From: Gordonia shandongensis DSM 45094
GTDB lineage: Bacteria; Actinomycetota; Actinomycetes; Mycobacteriales; Mycobacteriaceae
Assembly (NCBI RefSeq): GCF_000423025.1
Contig: NZ_AUHE01000001.1
Location: forward strand, 372,001-436,000
Direction of reading: 5' to 3'
DNA: 64,000 bases
A program made the translations under genes and the position numbers. Under the pieces are notes generated by a model that did no database searches, was not told the origin of the DNA, and was given only the letters and a program-made list of their open reading frames with translations. The number at the start of each line of letters is the position of its first letter. Position 1 is the stretch's first letter. Shown in pieces: positions 26,920 through 36,357 of the stretch.

Positions 26920-27459
26920 CTACTCCTTGGCGTCGTCTCCGGAGGTCGCCGGATCCGTCTGCTTACCGCCCTTGTCGTCCTTGGGCTTGGCCTTGCGGAC
27001 GTTCTGCCAGAAGCCGACGTTGTTGAACGGGTTCTCCACCTGCTGTCCGATGGTGTAGCCCGAGATCGACGACGGCCAGCAGCCCTTCCACTTCGTGGAG
27101 AAGACGATGGCGGTCTGGCCCGCCCTGAGCTCGCCGCGCTTCGTCTTAACCGTCTTGCCCTTCGCGGGGGTGTACTTGCCTGCGGGCACCCACCGGTTGG
27201 CGCCGCCGAACTCGCTGACGGTCACGCCGGTCATGGTCGACCCGCCGACGTTCTTGACGCCCATCCAGCGGTGCATCTGCCACTGCGGTCCGTCGCTCCA
27301 GTTGGGGCCCCATGCCTTGAAGGTGCAGTTCACGCCACCGATGATCTGGAGGTCGCCGGGACCTGCGGCCTGCGCCTGCGGTGCGGCGACCATGCTGCCG
27401 GCACCGAGCGTGCCCGCTGCCGCGACGGCGACCGCTGCTCGTTTCAGGGTCTTCTTCAT
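26920..27459 (-). CDS. Secreted protein of unknown function
   Basis: A 179-residue exported protein. A signal peptide (MKKTLKRAAVAVAAAGTLGA, then a cleavage site near AQA-AGP) precedes a domain with two cysteines (VNCTFKAW and KGCWPSSI), many Trp/Gly and the pattern MGVKNVGGSTMTGVTVSEFGG, which looks like a beta-sandwich. The C terminus (KAKPKDDKGGKQTDPATSG) is charged and disordered. I do not recognise the family. It is divergent from the siderophore permease operon. Confidence 0.7.
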   Translation of the reverse strand: MKKTLKRAAVAVAAAGTLGAGSMVAAPQAQAAGPGDLQIIGGVNCTFKAWGPNWSDGPQWQMHRWMGVKNVGGSTMTGVTVSEFGGANRWVPAGKYTPAKGKTVKTKRGELRAGQTAIVFSTKWKGCWPSSISGYTIGQQVENPFNNVGFWQNVRKAKPKDDKGGKQTDPATSGDDAKE

Positions 27460-27675
27460 GTCGAGAACCTTTCGTTTCCTCTGACGGTGTTTCTGTCGTC
27501 CGGCCGCTCACGTCCCGCGGTCGGATCCCCCCGATGACCTGTTCACTGTTTTTCGTTCTCGGGTCGACGGTGCGCCCTTACCGTTGCTATCGCCCCCTGC
27601 ACGCCTGAGTGTTACCTGAGTGACACGAATTCATCGGAAGTCGACCCGAAACCACCCGTTCCACCGACCCGGACA

Positions 27676-27694
27676 TTAGGTAAGGTTTCCCTTC
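27676..27694 (+). promoter_or_regulatory. IdeR-like iron box at the permease promoter
   Basis: TTAGGTAAGGTTTCCCTTC matches the IdeR/DtxR consensus (TTAGGTTAGSCTAACCTAA) at 13 of 19 positions, with the first half almost perfect. It includes TAAGGT 8 nt before the GTG at 27695, so IdeR with iron would cover the -10 of a leaderless transcript. The remaining gap 27460-27675 has no gene. Confidence 0.6.
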
Positions 27695-28681
27695 GTGACT
27701 AAGTGGATGGGTGTCGGCGTCCTGGCCGTGGTGCTCGCCGCGGCCGCCCTGGCGTCCATCGCCGTGGGGAGCCGGACGGTGCCGCCGGGCGACGTCGTCG
27801 ACGCGCTCGTCGGCACGGCGCCCACCGACGGCGACCTCGACGTCCTGATCCACAACCGGGTGATCCGCACCGCCCTCGGCCTCGTGGTGGGGCTCGCGAT
27901 CGGCGCGGCCGGCGCTCTCACCCAGGGCCATACCCGCAATCCGCTCGCCGACCCCGGGCTCCTCGGCATCAATGCGGGCGCCGCGTGCGCGGTGGTGACG
28001 GGGGTGTTCGTGTTCGGGTTCGCCGGTCCCCTGCCGAATACGGCGATGGCGCTCGTCGGCGCGGGTGTCGCGGCGGCCGCCGTCTTCGGACTGTCGTCGG
28101 TGACGGGGTCGTCGCCGGCCACCCTCGTGTTGGCGGGCGCAGGCCTCAGCGCCTGCCTGACCGCCGTCTCGTCGGCCCTGGTGTTGAGCGACGGCGCCAC
28201 CCTGCAGACGTGGCGGTACTGGAATGTCGGGGCCCTCGCCGGGCGCGGCGACGACATCTTGTGGGCGACGGTGCCGTTCGTCGCGGTCGGGCTGGTGTTG
28301 GCGTTCGTCAGCGGGCGGCTGCTCAACGTCCTCGCGCTCGGCGACGCGATGACGGTGGCGCTCGGCGGCCGGGTGATGCTGATCCGCGCCACCGGGATCG
28401 TCGGGATCACGCTGCTCGCCGGGGCCGCGACCGCCGCGTGCGGGCCGATCGTCTTCCTCGGCCTCGTGGTCCCCCATGTGGCGCGCGTCGTCACCGGTGC
28501 CGATTACCGGTGGCTCGTCCCGTATTCGGCGATGCTGGGCGCGGTGTTGATCCTGGTGTGCGATGTGGCCGGCCGGTTGATCAGCCGTCCCGCCGAACTG
28601 CAGGTGAGCGTGGTGCTCGCCCTGCTCGGCGGGCCCGCTCTCATCGTGATGGCGCGGCGACGGACGGTGGCGTCGGTATGA
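27695..28681 (+). CDS. Iron-siderophore ABC transporter permease (FecCD type), first subunit
   Basis: A 328-residue membrane protein of the BtuC/FecCD family with 9-10 helices. Family signatures are RVIRTALGLVVGLAIGAAGALTQG (split here), TRNPLADPGLLGINAGAA, VALGGRV, ACGPIVFLGLVVPHVAR and the C-terminal RLISRPAELQVSVVLALLGGPALI. It forms the channel with the next gene. The GTG at 27695 has no Shine-Dalgarno sequence, and an ATG at 27707 is the alternative. The IdeR-like box directly upstream suggests repression by iron. No ATPase or binding-protein gene adjoins it; a binding lipoprotein is at 62162. Confidence 0.88.
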   Translation: MTKWMGVGVLAVVLAAAALASIAVGSRTVPPGDVVDALVGTAPTDGDLDVLIHNRVIRTALGLVVGLAIGAAGALTQGHTRNPLADPGLLGINAGAACAVVTGVFVFGFAGPLPNTAMALVGAGVAAAAVFGLSSVTGSSPATLVLAGAGLSACLTAVSSALVLSDGATLQTWRYWNVGALAGRGDDILWATVPFVAVGLVLAFVSGRLLNVLALGDAMTVALGGRVMLIRATGIVGITLLAGAATAACGPIVFLGLVVPHVARVVTGADYRWLVPYSAMLGAVLILVCDVAGRLISRPAELQVSVVLALLGGPALIVMARRRTVASV

Positions 28682-29751
28682 GTCGCACTCGCACGGTCGT
28701 CGGCGGCGCCACCGTCGTGTCGGTCGGCCGCACCGCGTGGGTGATCCGTCGCCGGCTGGCGATGTGGTCGCTGCTCGCGGCCGTCGTCGCGGTGGTGTTG
28801 GCGCTGACGGGATTGGCCGTCGGGTTCACCACGCCCGTCGATGTGGCCCGCATTCTGCTCGGCGGCGGGACCCGCGCCGAGAACGTGGTGATCTTCGACG
28901 ACATGCTGCCTCGGGTGCTCGTCGCGGGGTTCGTCGGTTTCGGGTTGGGGTTGGCCGGCTGCCTCACCCAGGTGATCACTCGTAATCCGTTGGCGACGCC
29001 CGATCTGCTCGGCATCACGGCGGGAGCCGGGGCGGCTGCCGTTCTGGCGTTAACGGCAACGGCGTCGAGTGTCGGTTCGGCGCTGCGGACGTTGGGTGTG
29101 CCGACGGCCGCTCTGCTCGGCGGTCTCGGGACCGCCGCTGTGATGTACGCGTTGGCGTGGCGGCGCGGCCAGGTGGTGGCCGGCGTGATGCGGCTGGTGC
29201 TCATCGGTGTCGGGATGACGTGGACGCTGCAGTCGGTGACCGGCTACCTGTTGGTGCGGGCGAACATCTACGACGCGCAGATGGCGCAGACGTGGATGGT
29301 CGGATCGTTGGCCGACTCGGGGTGGAGTGCGGTCCCGGCGGCCGCCGCGGCCGTCGCCGTCGGCGTGTGCTGGACCGTCGTGATCGCCCGGCCGTTGGGT
29401 GTGAGCGGCCTCGGCCCCGACCTCGCCACCGGCCTCGGTGTGCGTCTGGGCGTCACCGTGTACGGCACCCTGCTCACGGCGGTCATCGTCGCGTCCCTCG
29501 CCGTCTCGGCCGCCGGCCCCATCGCCTTCGTCGGTCTCGTGGCACCGCAGATCGCGGTCCGGCTGGCCGCCTCCGGCCAGCCGACACCGATCCTCTCGGG
29601 CACCGTCGGCGCCGCCATGACACTCGCCGCGGACATACTCACCCGCACTCTCCTGCCCGGCGGACTCCCCGTCGGCGTCGTCACCGCCGCGGTCGGCGGA
29701 CCCTTCCTCGTCTTCCTGATCGTCCAGACCGCTCGCCGCACCGCAGTGTGA
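28678..29751 (+). CDS. Iron-siderophore ABC transporter permease (FecCD type), second subunit
   Basis: A 357-residue FecCD permease partner, with ATG overlapping the stop of the first subunit (ATGA). Signatures are LPRVLVAGFVGFGLGLAGCL, ITRNPLATPDLLGITAGAG, TWMVGSLADSGW, GLGVRLGV, AAGPIAFVGLVAPQIA and LLPGGLPVGVVTAAVGGPFLV. An 80-bp segment encoding AFVGLVAPQIAVRLAASGQ and flanks recurs, decayed, at 30881-30960. The operon ends here without an ATP-binding subunit gene. Confidence 0.88.
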   Translation: MSRTRTVVGGATVVSVGRTAWVIRRRLAMWSLLAAVVAVVLALTGLAVGFTTPVDVARILLGGGTRAENVVIFDDMLPRVLVAGFVGFGLGLAGCLTQVITRNPLATPDLLGITAGAGAAAVLALTATASSVGSALRTLGVPTAALLGGLGTAAVMYALAWRRGQVVAGVMRLVLIGVGMTWTLQSVTGYLLVRANIYDAQMAQTWMVGSLADSGWSAVPAAAAAVAVGVCWTVVIARPLGVSGLGPDLATGLGVRLGVTVYGTLLTAVIVASLAVSAAGPIAFVGLVAPQIAVRLAASGQPTPILSGTVGAAMTLAADILTRTLLPGGLPVGVVTAAVGGPFLVFLIVQTARRTAV

Positions 29752-29827
29752 CGGCGACGAACCGGGCGAGGGTTGGTTTCAGGTCGCGGTCCGGGTGAGT
29801 CCGGCGATGCGAACGTGATGCGGACGC

Positions 29828-30349
29828 TCAAACAAGGAGAAGACCCCCGCTGTACTCGTCGGCAAGCCGTTGGACGAATGAGCGCTCACGTTCGGTCATA
29901 GCGGCCCGGTCGACGTGGCGCCACCCCCGTTCGTACCGGTGGAGGGCTTCCTCGTGTGACAGCTCCGCGTCCTCATCCAGCTGCCAACAAATCACTCGCA
30001 GCTGCGGATAGTCACCGACACGGACCTTCTCCGTCGCCGACTGGTCAGCACTCTGTGCAGCATCGGGGCCGACCTCCGCGGACCGGTCCGGCATCGCATC
30101 AGTGAAGGTCAACTGCATGCCGAGTGCGGCTGCGGCATTGGCGTAGGCGCCGATCGTGACGGACGCCGAACCGGACTCGATGCGATGCAGCGTAACCCGA
30201 GACATCCCTGCCGACTCCGCGGCAACCACCGCGGTCACGCCGAGTTCCTCGCGTCGAACCCGTAGAGCACCGCCCAGTGAGCGCAGAGCCCGCTGGGTGC
30301 GGTCGCTGACTCGAGGACTCCGTGCAGGCATGTATCTCATTGTAGACAT
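29828..30349 (-). CDS. Xre-type antitoxin-like regulator (orphan)
   Basis: A 173-residue protein. Residues about 20-75 are a helix-turn-helix (ALRVRREELGVTAVVAAESA, GMSRVTLHRIESG, VTIGAYANAAAALGMQL). The C-terminal half (YPQLRVICWQLDEDAELSHE, RYERGWRHVDR, ERSFVQRLADEYSGGLLLV) resembles regulators I know as antitoxins paired with AbiEii-type nucleotidyltransferase toxins. No such toxin is adjacent. Three ATGs (30349, 30340, 30331) precede the conserved part, and the start is uncertain. The sequence around them (TGTCTACAATGAGATACA) may be an autoregulatory site. It lies between the permeases and the duplicated purT end, in a patch of likely acquired DNA. Confidence 0.65.
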   Translation of the reverse strand: MSTMRYMPARSPRVSDRTQRALRSLGGALRVRREELGVTAVVAAESAGMSRVTLHRIESGSASVTIGAYANAAAALGMQLTFTDAMPDRSAEVGPDAAQSADQSATEKVRVGDYPQLRVICWQLDEDAELSHEEALHRYERGWRHVDRAAMTERERSFVQRLADEYSGGLLLV

Positions 30350-30420
30350 TGAAAGCGCCCGTTCGTCCGCGACGAAGGCCTGATCGACGACGATTCAGCC
30401 GGGGCCGTCTCGTCTCGGTT

Positions 30421-30520
30421 CTACCGCGCCGGTCGATCGGAGAGCCGCGTGAACTGCGTCGGCGCCTCGTCGGCGGCACCGCCGACGTCATCACCGTCCA
30501 CGTCACCGGTCGCCGCGCCG
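30421..30520 (-). pseudogene. Duplicated 3' end of purT (copy A)
   Basis: These 100 bp match 31335-31434, the 3' end of purT, at 97 positions, in the same orientation and beginning exactly at the stop codon. The copy encodes the last 33 codons ([20 protein letters not shown] and so on) and its stop. It has no body of purT upstream, so it is a fragment, not a gene. Differences are at bases 21, 33 and 82 of the repeat. Confidence 0.9.
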
Positions 30521-30586
30521 CATCGCCGTGTGACGGCGAAGAACTGGTAACAGTTCACGTCCACTTCGCAGACGTGAGCGCCTCGG

Positions 30587-30826
30587 TCAGTTCGGTTTCG
30601 AACTCGGTGGACGCCAGGCCGCCGAGGATTTCCGTTCAATCCTCCTGTTGACGGCCCGGTAGATCGCGATCGCCACTATTGCGGCCCAGCAACCCAAGAC
30701 CACCCAATCGCCGACACCGAAATCGTTCCCCCGAGCCAATTTGAAAACCGGCTCGACACACATTATTGAGACAATACCTACGTAGAAATAGTCCGGATTC
30801 CAGGATGGTTTGACTAGAGTTGCCAA
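30587..30826 (-). CDS. Possible small two-helix membrane protein
   Basis: A 79-residue reading frame with two hydrophobic segments (YFYVGIVSIMCVEPVFKLA and WVVLGCWAAIVAIAIYRAV) and a basic tail (NRRIERK). The composition is clearly lower in GC than the neighbours, suggesting foreign origin. The start would be TTG at 30826, overlapping the stop of the next reading frame (30814-31215) by 13 bp, with GGCGGAG just upstream. Small membrane proteins coupled to another small gene are typical of immunity or holin-like pairs, but no function is claimed. It could be non-coding. Confidence 0.4.
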   Translation of the reverse strand: MATLVKPSWNPDYFYVGIVSIMCVEPVFKLARGNDFGVGDWVVLGCWAAIVAIAIYRAVNRRIERKSSAAWRPPSSKPN

Positions 30827-31215
30827 TTCTCCGCCCCCTTCCGGATGGGACCACCACCCGACTTCGTCATCTCCACCGTCGCCCCCTTCGTCGACTCCGC
30901 GGTACCGCAGGCCACGGTACGCCTGGCCGCCTCCGGCCAGCCGACACCGCTCCCCTCGACGGCCGATGAACGCACTCGCCGATCAGTACCGGCGACGCAA
31001 CTCGAGTAACGGATCCCGACACTTGTCCATCGAACACGGTCGCTCGCCGCTTCATCATCGCCGAACTGGAGGTAGACAGTCACACTCCTGGACACCGACT
31101 CGAAACCCGCCCGAATTCCCTCCGGCGAACGGATCTCCGACATGGTCGAGCACAAGATCTTGATAAAGACCTCGAGATCGACACAGCCCTGCAAACCAGT
31201 TCCACCGCGCAGCAC
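30814..31215 (-). CDS. Possible 133-residue protein, C terminus made from antisense permease DNA
   Basis: A GTG-started frame with a plausible N-terminal half (LEVFIKILCSTMSEI, AGFESVSRSVTVYLQFGDDE) of unknown family. The C-terminal part from about residue 80 is read antisense across the decayed permease fragment (30881-30960), so it cannot be an old protein domain. It may be a truncated gene joined to that fragment or a chance frame. Its stop overlaps the TTG of the 79-residue frame. Confidence 0.3.
   Translation of the reverse strand: MLRGGTGLQGCVDLEVFIKILCSTMSEIRSPEGIRAGFESVSRSVTVYLQFGDDEAASDRVRWTSVGIRYSSCVAGTDRRVRSSAVEGSGVGWPEAARRTVACGTAESTKGATVEMTKSGGGPIRKGAENWQL
30881..30960 (+). pseudogene. 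Decayed fragment of the second siderophore permease gene
   Basis: Aligned without gaps to 29521-29600, 62 of 80 bases match, including a 21-bp identical run (GCCTCCGGCCAGCCGACACC plus one). In the permease frame it reads PFVDSAVPQATVRLAASGQP, against AFVGLVAPQIAVRLAASGQP in the intact gene. Similarity stops on both sides, so this is a remnant. Confidence 0.75.
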
Positions 31216-31334
31216 TTTATCGGCTCTTCGGACCTAAGAATGAGGTTCGGGACGAGCGCCGGCGATCACGACATGTCGATGCACCCTGGAGTGTGAGGGT
31301 GGGAGTTCCCACACACCCCCAGCGCGCACACGAT

Positions 31335-32729
31335 CTACCGCGCCGGTCGATCGGGGAGCCGCGTGAGCTGCGTCGGCGCCTCGTCGGCGGCACCGCCGAC
31401 GTCATCACCGTCCACGGCACCGGTCGCCGCGCCGCTGCCGTTCGCGCCGCTGCCGTTCGCACCGCCGACGCGGATCGCATCGGTGGCGGTGTCGTCGCCG
31501 ACCTCATCGGACCGCAGGGGCACGATCGCGGCCGCCGCGCGCTTGGCCTTCTCCCGCGCCGCATCGGTGGTCGGCGCCGTCGCCACCGCCACGCCCATCC
31601 GCCGCCGCGCGAAACTCTCCGGTTTTCCGAACAACCGCAGGTCGACGTCCGGGTCGGCCAACGCCTCCGCGGCACCCGAGTAGGCGATCGCCGGCGCATC
31701 ATGGCGGCCGTAGATCACCGCCGACGCACCCGGCGCCACCGCCGCCACCGTCACCGGCAGCCCCAGCACCGCGCGCGCATGCAATTCGAACTCCGAAAGC
31801 CGCTGCGAGGCCATCGTCACCAGCCCGGTGTCGTGCGGGCGGGGACTGACCTCCGAGAAATACACCTCGTCGCCCTTGACGAACAGCTCCACACCGAACA
31901 CCCCGCGGCCGCTGAGCCCGCCGGTGCCCATCGCGCCGACGATGCGCGCCGCGATCGACCGCGCGATGTCGTAGGCCTCCGGGCTCATCGGCTGCGGCTG
32001 CCAACTCTCGACGTAATCGCCGCCGTCCTGCAGATGCCCGATCGGATCACAGAAGTACGTCGCCAACCGGCCCGTCGCCGGATCGACGGCCCGCACCGTC
32101 AGCAACGTGATCTCGTAATCGAACTCCACGAACCCCTCGAGGATCACCCGATCATTCGTCACCCGGGCACCCGTCCGCGCCGCCTCCCACGCCGCATCCA
32201 CATCCGTCGGACCACGCAGCACCGTCTGCCCCTTGCCCGACGACGACATCACCGGCTTCATCACGCACGGGAAACCGACGCCGATCGCCGCCGACCGAGC
32301 CTCCTCCAACGAGCCGGCGAACAGATACGGCGACGTCGGCAACCCCAACTCCTCGTCGGCGAGCCGCCGGATCCGTTCACGATCGAGCGTCGCCGAGACC
32401 GCCTTCGCACTCGGAATCACCTCTGCGATCCCCTGCGCCTCCACCTGTTCGAGCGCGTCGGTGGCGATCGCCTCGATCTCCGGCAACACATAGTGCGGCC
32501 GATGCCTCTCGATCACCGCGCGCACAGCCGCCGGATCGGTCATGTCGATCACTTCGCTGTGGTGGGCCACCTGGTGGGCGGGCGCGTTCTCGTACCGGTC
32601 CACCGCGATCACCTCCACGCCGAGACGCTGGAGCGCGATCGTCACCTCCTTGCCGAGTTCACCCGAACCGAGGAGCAGCGCCTTCACCGCGGTCGGGCTC
32701 AACGGCGTCCCGATCACCTGTGCAACCAT
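31335..32729 (-). CDS. purT: Formate-dependent phosphoribosylglycinamide formyltransferase
   Basis: ATP-grasp enzyme that formylates GAR using formate (purine synthesis, alternative to PurN). The 464-residue protein has the N-terminal [52 protein letters not shown] (ATP-grasp lysine), [20 protein letters not shown] and [13 protein letters not shown]. The last about 65 residues (after [14 protein letters not shown]) form a Gly/Asn/Asp-rich tail that exceeds the usual length. The end of this tail is duplicated at 30421-30520. The start at 32729 is supported by TAGACT 7 nt upstream. It corresponds to Rv0389. Confidence 0.93.
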   Translation of the reverse strand: MVAQVIGTPLSPTAVKALLLGSGELGKEVTIALQRLGVEVIAVDRYENAPAHQVAHHSEVIDMTDPAAVRAVIERHRPHYVLPEIEAIATDALEQVEAQGIAEVIPSAKAVSATLDRERIRRLADEELGLPTSPYLFAGSLEEARSAAIGVGFPCVMKPVMSSSGKGQTVLRGPTDVDAAWEAARTGARVTNDRVILEGFVEFDYEITLLTVRAVDPATGRLATYFCDPIGHLQDGGDYVESWQPQPMSPEAYDIARSIAARIVGAMGTGGLSGRGVFGVELFVKGDEVYFSEVSPRPHDTGLVTMASQRLSEFELHARAVLGLPVTVAAVAPGASAVIYGRHDAPAIAYSGAAEALADPDVDLRLFGKPESFARRRMGVAVATAPTTDAAREKAKRAAAAIVPLRSDEVGDDTATDAIRVGGANGSGANGSGAATGAVDGDDVGGAADEAPTQLTRLPDRPAR

Positions 32730-32736
32730 GCGCCCG

Positions 32737-32742
32737 AGTCTA
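32737..32742 (-). promoter_or_regulatory. Leaderless -10 element of purT
   Basis: TAGACT on the minus strand ends 7 nt before the ATG at 32729. No Shine-Dalgarno sequence is present. Confidence 0.5.
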
Positions 32743-34335
32743 CGGGGACGGTTCGACGGCGTCGGTCGCACGATCGGCGACCGGAGTGAAGATCGTCGTC
32801 TGCTCCTTGCGGCCCCGCAGCACCGTCGCCGTCCGCTCCCGCCAGCGGGACGCCTCGTCGGCGTCGGCCGCAGCCACCGCGCGCCCCGACGCGAACGGCA
32901 GATGCGGGGCGTCCTTCGCGGCCTCCGAAAGGCGAGCGCCCTCGTTCACCGGGTCGCCGATGACGGTGAACTCGAACCGCTGGATGGCTCCGATGTTCCC
33001 GGCGACCACCGGCCCGTAGCTCACGCCGATACCGGCGGCCAGTTCGGCGACCTCCCGGCCGAGACGTTCGGAGATCCGACGGCCCGCCGCCAACGCGGCA
33101 CCGGCCGGGTCGTCGAGGTGCAGCGGCGCACCGAAGATCGCCAGCACCGCGTCGCCCTCGAACTTGTTGACCAGCCCCCGCTGCTCCTCGACCTCCTCGA
33201 CGATCACCTGGAAGAACCGGTTGAGCAGGCCGACCACCTCGGTCGGACTGTGCTCGATCGCCAACGTCGTGGACCCGATGACGTCGACGAACACCACGGC
33301 CACCGTCTGCTCGGTACCGCCGAGTTCGGGGTCCTGACGCAGCGCTGCGGCCGCCACGTCGCGGCCCACATGCCGGCCGAAGATGTCGCGCATCCGTTCC
33401 TGCTCGCGCAGACCGCCGACCATCGTGTTGAACCCGTGCTGCAACGCCCCCAACTCGGAGGCGTCGTACACGACGAGGTCGACGCGGGGACTCACGTCGC
33501 CGTCGCGGACCTTGTTCATCGCGGCCTGCACATTGCGGATGGGGCCGGTGACGTCCCACGAGAACAGGAACATCACCAGCAGCCCGACCACCACCGCGAT
33601 CACCACGAGCACCGTCACCGACACCAGCAGCGCCGTCCGCGTCATCTGACCGCCGACCGTGCCGAACAGCATGACGATGAAGATGCCCGCCAACGGCACC
33701 CCCGTCCCCACCAGCCACGCGTTGAGCGCACGAGTGCGCACCGAACTGCTGCGGACCGTGAGACCGGCCTCCAGGATGCGGGCGTACACCGGCCGCAGGA
33801 TCACGTCGACGAACACGTTGACGATCGCGATCACCACCAGACCGCTGCCCGACGTGATCAGGACGGCCTTCGGGACGAGCGCCACATCCACCGTGCCGTA
33901 CCAGGCGCCGACCATCACCACGGCGCCCGCCCACAGCAACCCCTGCAATGCGGTGAGCTTCCGGCGCGCCCACACGGTGCGCCGCACGTCGGCGCGCGTC
34001 GGCGGATCGTCGTACTGCGCCCACTTGAGGGAGCGGACCGTGGTCACCGTCCCGATCACCACGCCGAACACGAGCGCGCACACGATGTAGACGGGCAACC
34101 CGACGAAGTTCGCCCACACCAGGTCGCGGCGCAGGAACGACGGGTCGGGGATGCCGACCAGCGCGAGGGTCAACGAGATCGCGATGCCGATCAGCTGAGC
34201 GATCACGATCGTGGAGGTGAGCAGCAGCTGGATGCGGATCCGCTGCTTGCGCGGACTGTCGTCGGCGGAACCGAGCAACGTGGAGCCGTAGTCACGGCTC
34301 AACCGGACCCGCGGCCACCCCCTGTCGCGACTCAT
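32740..34335 (-). CDS. Membrane adenylate cyclase (class III) with HAMP domain
   Basis: Makes cyclic AMP. The 531-residue protein has about six membrane helices in the first 260 residues, a HAMP linker ([20 protein letters not shown]), and a C-terminal class III catalytic domain. Catalytic residues are visible: [15 protein letters not shown] (first metal Asp), [15 protein letters not shown] (substrate Lys and second metal Asp) and [11 protein letters not shown] (Asp, and the Asn/Arg of the transition state). The set is complete, so it should be active. Similar proteins in M. tuberculosis are Rv1318c-Rv1320c and Rv3645. TAGCGT lies 6 nt before the ATG at 34335. The gene ends 11 bp upstream of the purT start. 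Confidence 0.92.
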   Translation of the reverse strand: MSRDRGWPRVRLSRDYGSTLLGSADDSPRKQRIRIQLLLTSTIVIAQLIGIAISLTLALVGIPDPSFLRRDLVWANFVGLPVYIVCALVFGVVIGTVTTVRSLKWAQYDDPPTRADVRRTVWARRKLTALQGLLWAGAVVMVGAWYGTVDVALVPKAVLITSGSGLVVIAIVNVFVDVILRPVYARILEAGLTVRSSSVRTRALNAWLVGTGVPLAGIFIVMLFGTVGGQMTRTALLVSVTVLVVIAVVVGLLVMFLFSWDVTGPIRNVQAAMNKVRDGDVSPRVDLVVYDASELGALQHGFNTMVGGLREQERMRDIFGRHVGRDVAAAALRQDPELGGTEQTVAVVFVDVIGSTTLAIEHSPTEVVGLLNRFFQVIVEEVEEQRGLVNKFEGDAVLAIFGAPLHLDDPAGAALAAGRRISERLGREVAELAAGIGVSYGPVVAGNIGAIQRFEFTVIGDPVNEGARLSEAAKDAPHLPFASGRAVAAADADEASRWRERTATVLRGRKEQTTIFTPVADRATDAVEPSP

Positions 34336-34341
34336 GGCATT

Positions 34342-34347
34342 ACGCTA
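34342..34347 (-). promoter_or_regulatory. Leaderless -10 element of the cyclase gene
   Basis: TAGCGT on the minus strand ends 6 nt before the ATG at 34335, without a ribosome-binding site. Confidence 0.45.
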
Positions 34348-34352
34348 ACCCG

Positions 34353-35654
<1,302 letters not shown>

Positions 35655-35708
35655 CTAACGTGCCCACCCTACTGTGTCGCCTCCGCCTCGGAGGCTTCGC
35701 ACCGCGTA

Positions 35709-35714
35709 TACCCT
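35709..35714 (+). promoter_or_regulatory. Leaderless -10 element of the 35722 gene
   Basis: TACCCT ends 7 nt before the GTG at 35722. No Shine-Dalgarno sequence is visible, which supports this start over the frame opening at 35674. Confidence 0.45.
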
Positions 35715-35721
35715 TGTCGAC

Positions 35722-36357
35722 GTGCCCCACCAGCTCATCGACGCCCGCCCCGGCGACGAGAACCCGACGTCCCTGGCCCGCCGGGTGGCCGGCCTCATCG
35801 ACGACCCGACCGTCACCCGGCTGATCGTGGCGCCTGCCGCCGACGGCCCGATGCCGCCCGACGCCTTCTTCTCGGCGGTGGTGTCGGCGGTGATGAAACT
35901 CGAACGCCTCGATGTGGAGATCGGCTATGTCGCCCCCGAGCGGACACCGGCGACCGGCGTGTACGGCCTGTCGCACGGTGCGTCGGCCCGCGAGACCGCC
36001 ATCAGCGGGACGGCGCGCCCGCTGCCGTTGATCCGCGACGACGCCGCCGTCGTCCTCGTCGGCCGTGCCCGTCATCTCGGCGCCCACGGGGAGAAGCTGC
36101 ACGGTGAGACGATCGTCGATTCGGAGCGGATCGTCGACGGGACGGCGAAGGCCGTCGAGATCGAGCCGATGACCGATGAGCCCGGGGTGCGCGGCCGGGC
36201 GGCGCGTCTTCTGCCGGGCGGCTGGCGTGCCGGCCGGGCGGTGCAGACCGGCGGCACCAATCTCGTCGTCGAACGCGAGGGTGTGCTCACCGACCGTGTC
36301 GTGAAGCGCTCCACGTTTTACCGCCATCACGAGGACTGGCTGCTGGTGACGCCGTGA
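35722..36357 (+). CDS. Conserved protein next to purA (Rv0358-like)
   Basis: A 211-residue soluble protein always found with purA and a site-2 protease gene in relatives, with no known function. It begins VPHQLIDARPGDENPTSLAR and contains VTRLIVAPAADGPMPPDAFF, VVLVGRARHLGAHGEKLHGE (strand-loop pattern) and a C-terminal VVKRSTFYRHHEDWLLV. No catalytic motif was recognised. Its stop overlaps the GTG of the protease gene (GTGA), so the two are translated together. Confidence 0.8.
   Translation: MPHQLIDARPGDENPTSLARRVAGLIDDPTVTRLIVAPAADGPMPPDAFFSAVVSAVMKLERLDVEIGYVAPERTPATGVYGLSHGASARETAISGTARPLPLIRDDAAVVLVGRARHLGAHGEKLHGETIVDSERIVDGTAKAVEIEPMTDEPGVRGRAARLLPGGWRAGRAVQTGGTNLVVEREGVLTDRVVKRSTFYRHHEDWLLVTP

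Noticed and set aside
31293-31334. Short hairpin (GTGGGA/TCCCAC, 31299-31312) as purT terminator
   Set aside because: A 6-bp stem with a 2-nt loop is too weak to call, although its position downstream of purT is suitable.
30421-31434. 100-bp direct repeats as target-site duplications of an insertion sequence
   Set aside because: Far too long for a target duplication, no transposase or terminal inverted repeats between them, and the repeat begins precisely at a gene stop with homology to purT coding DNA.
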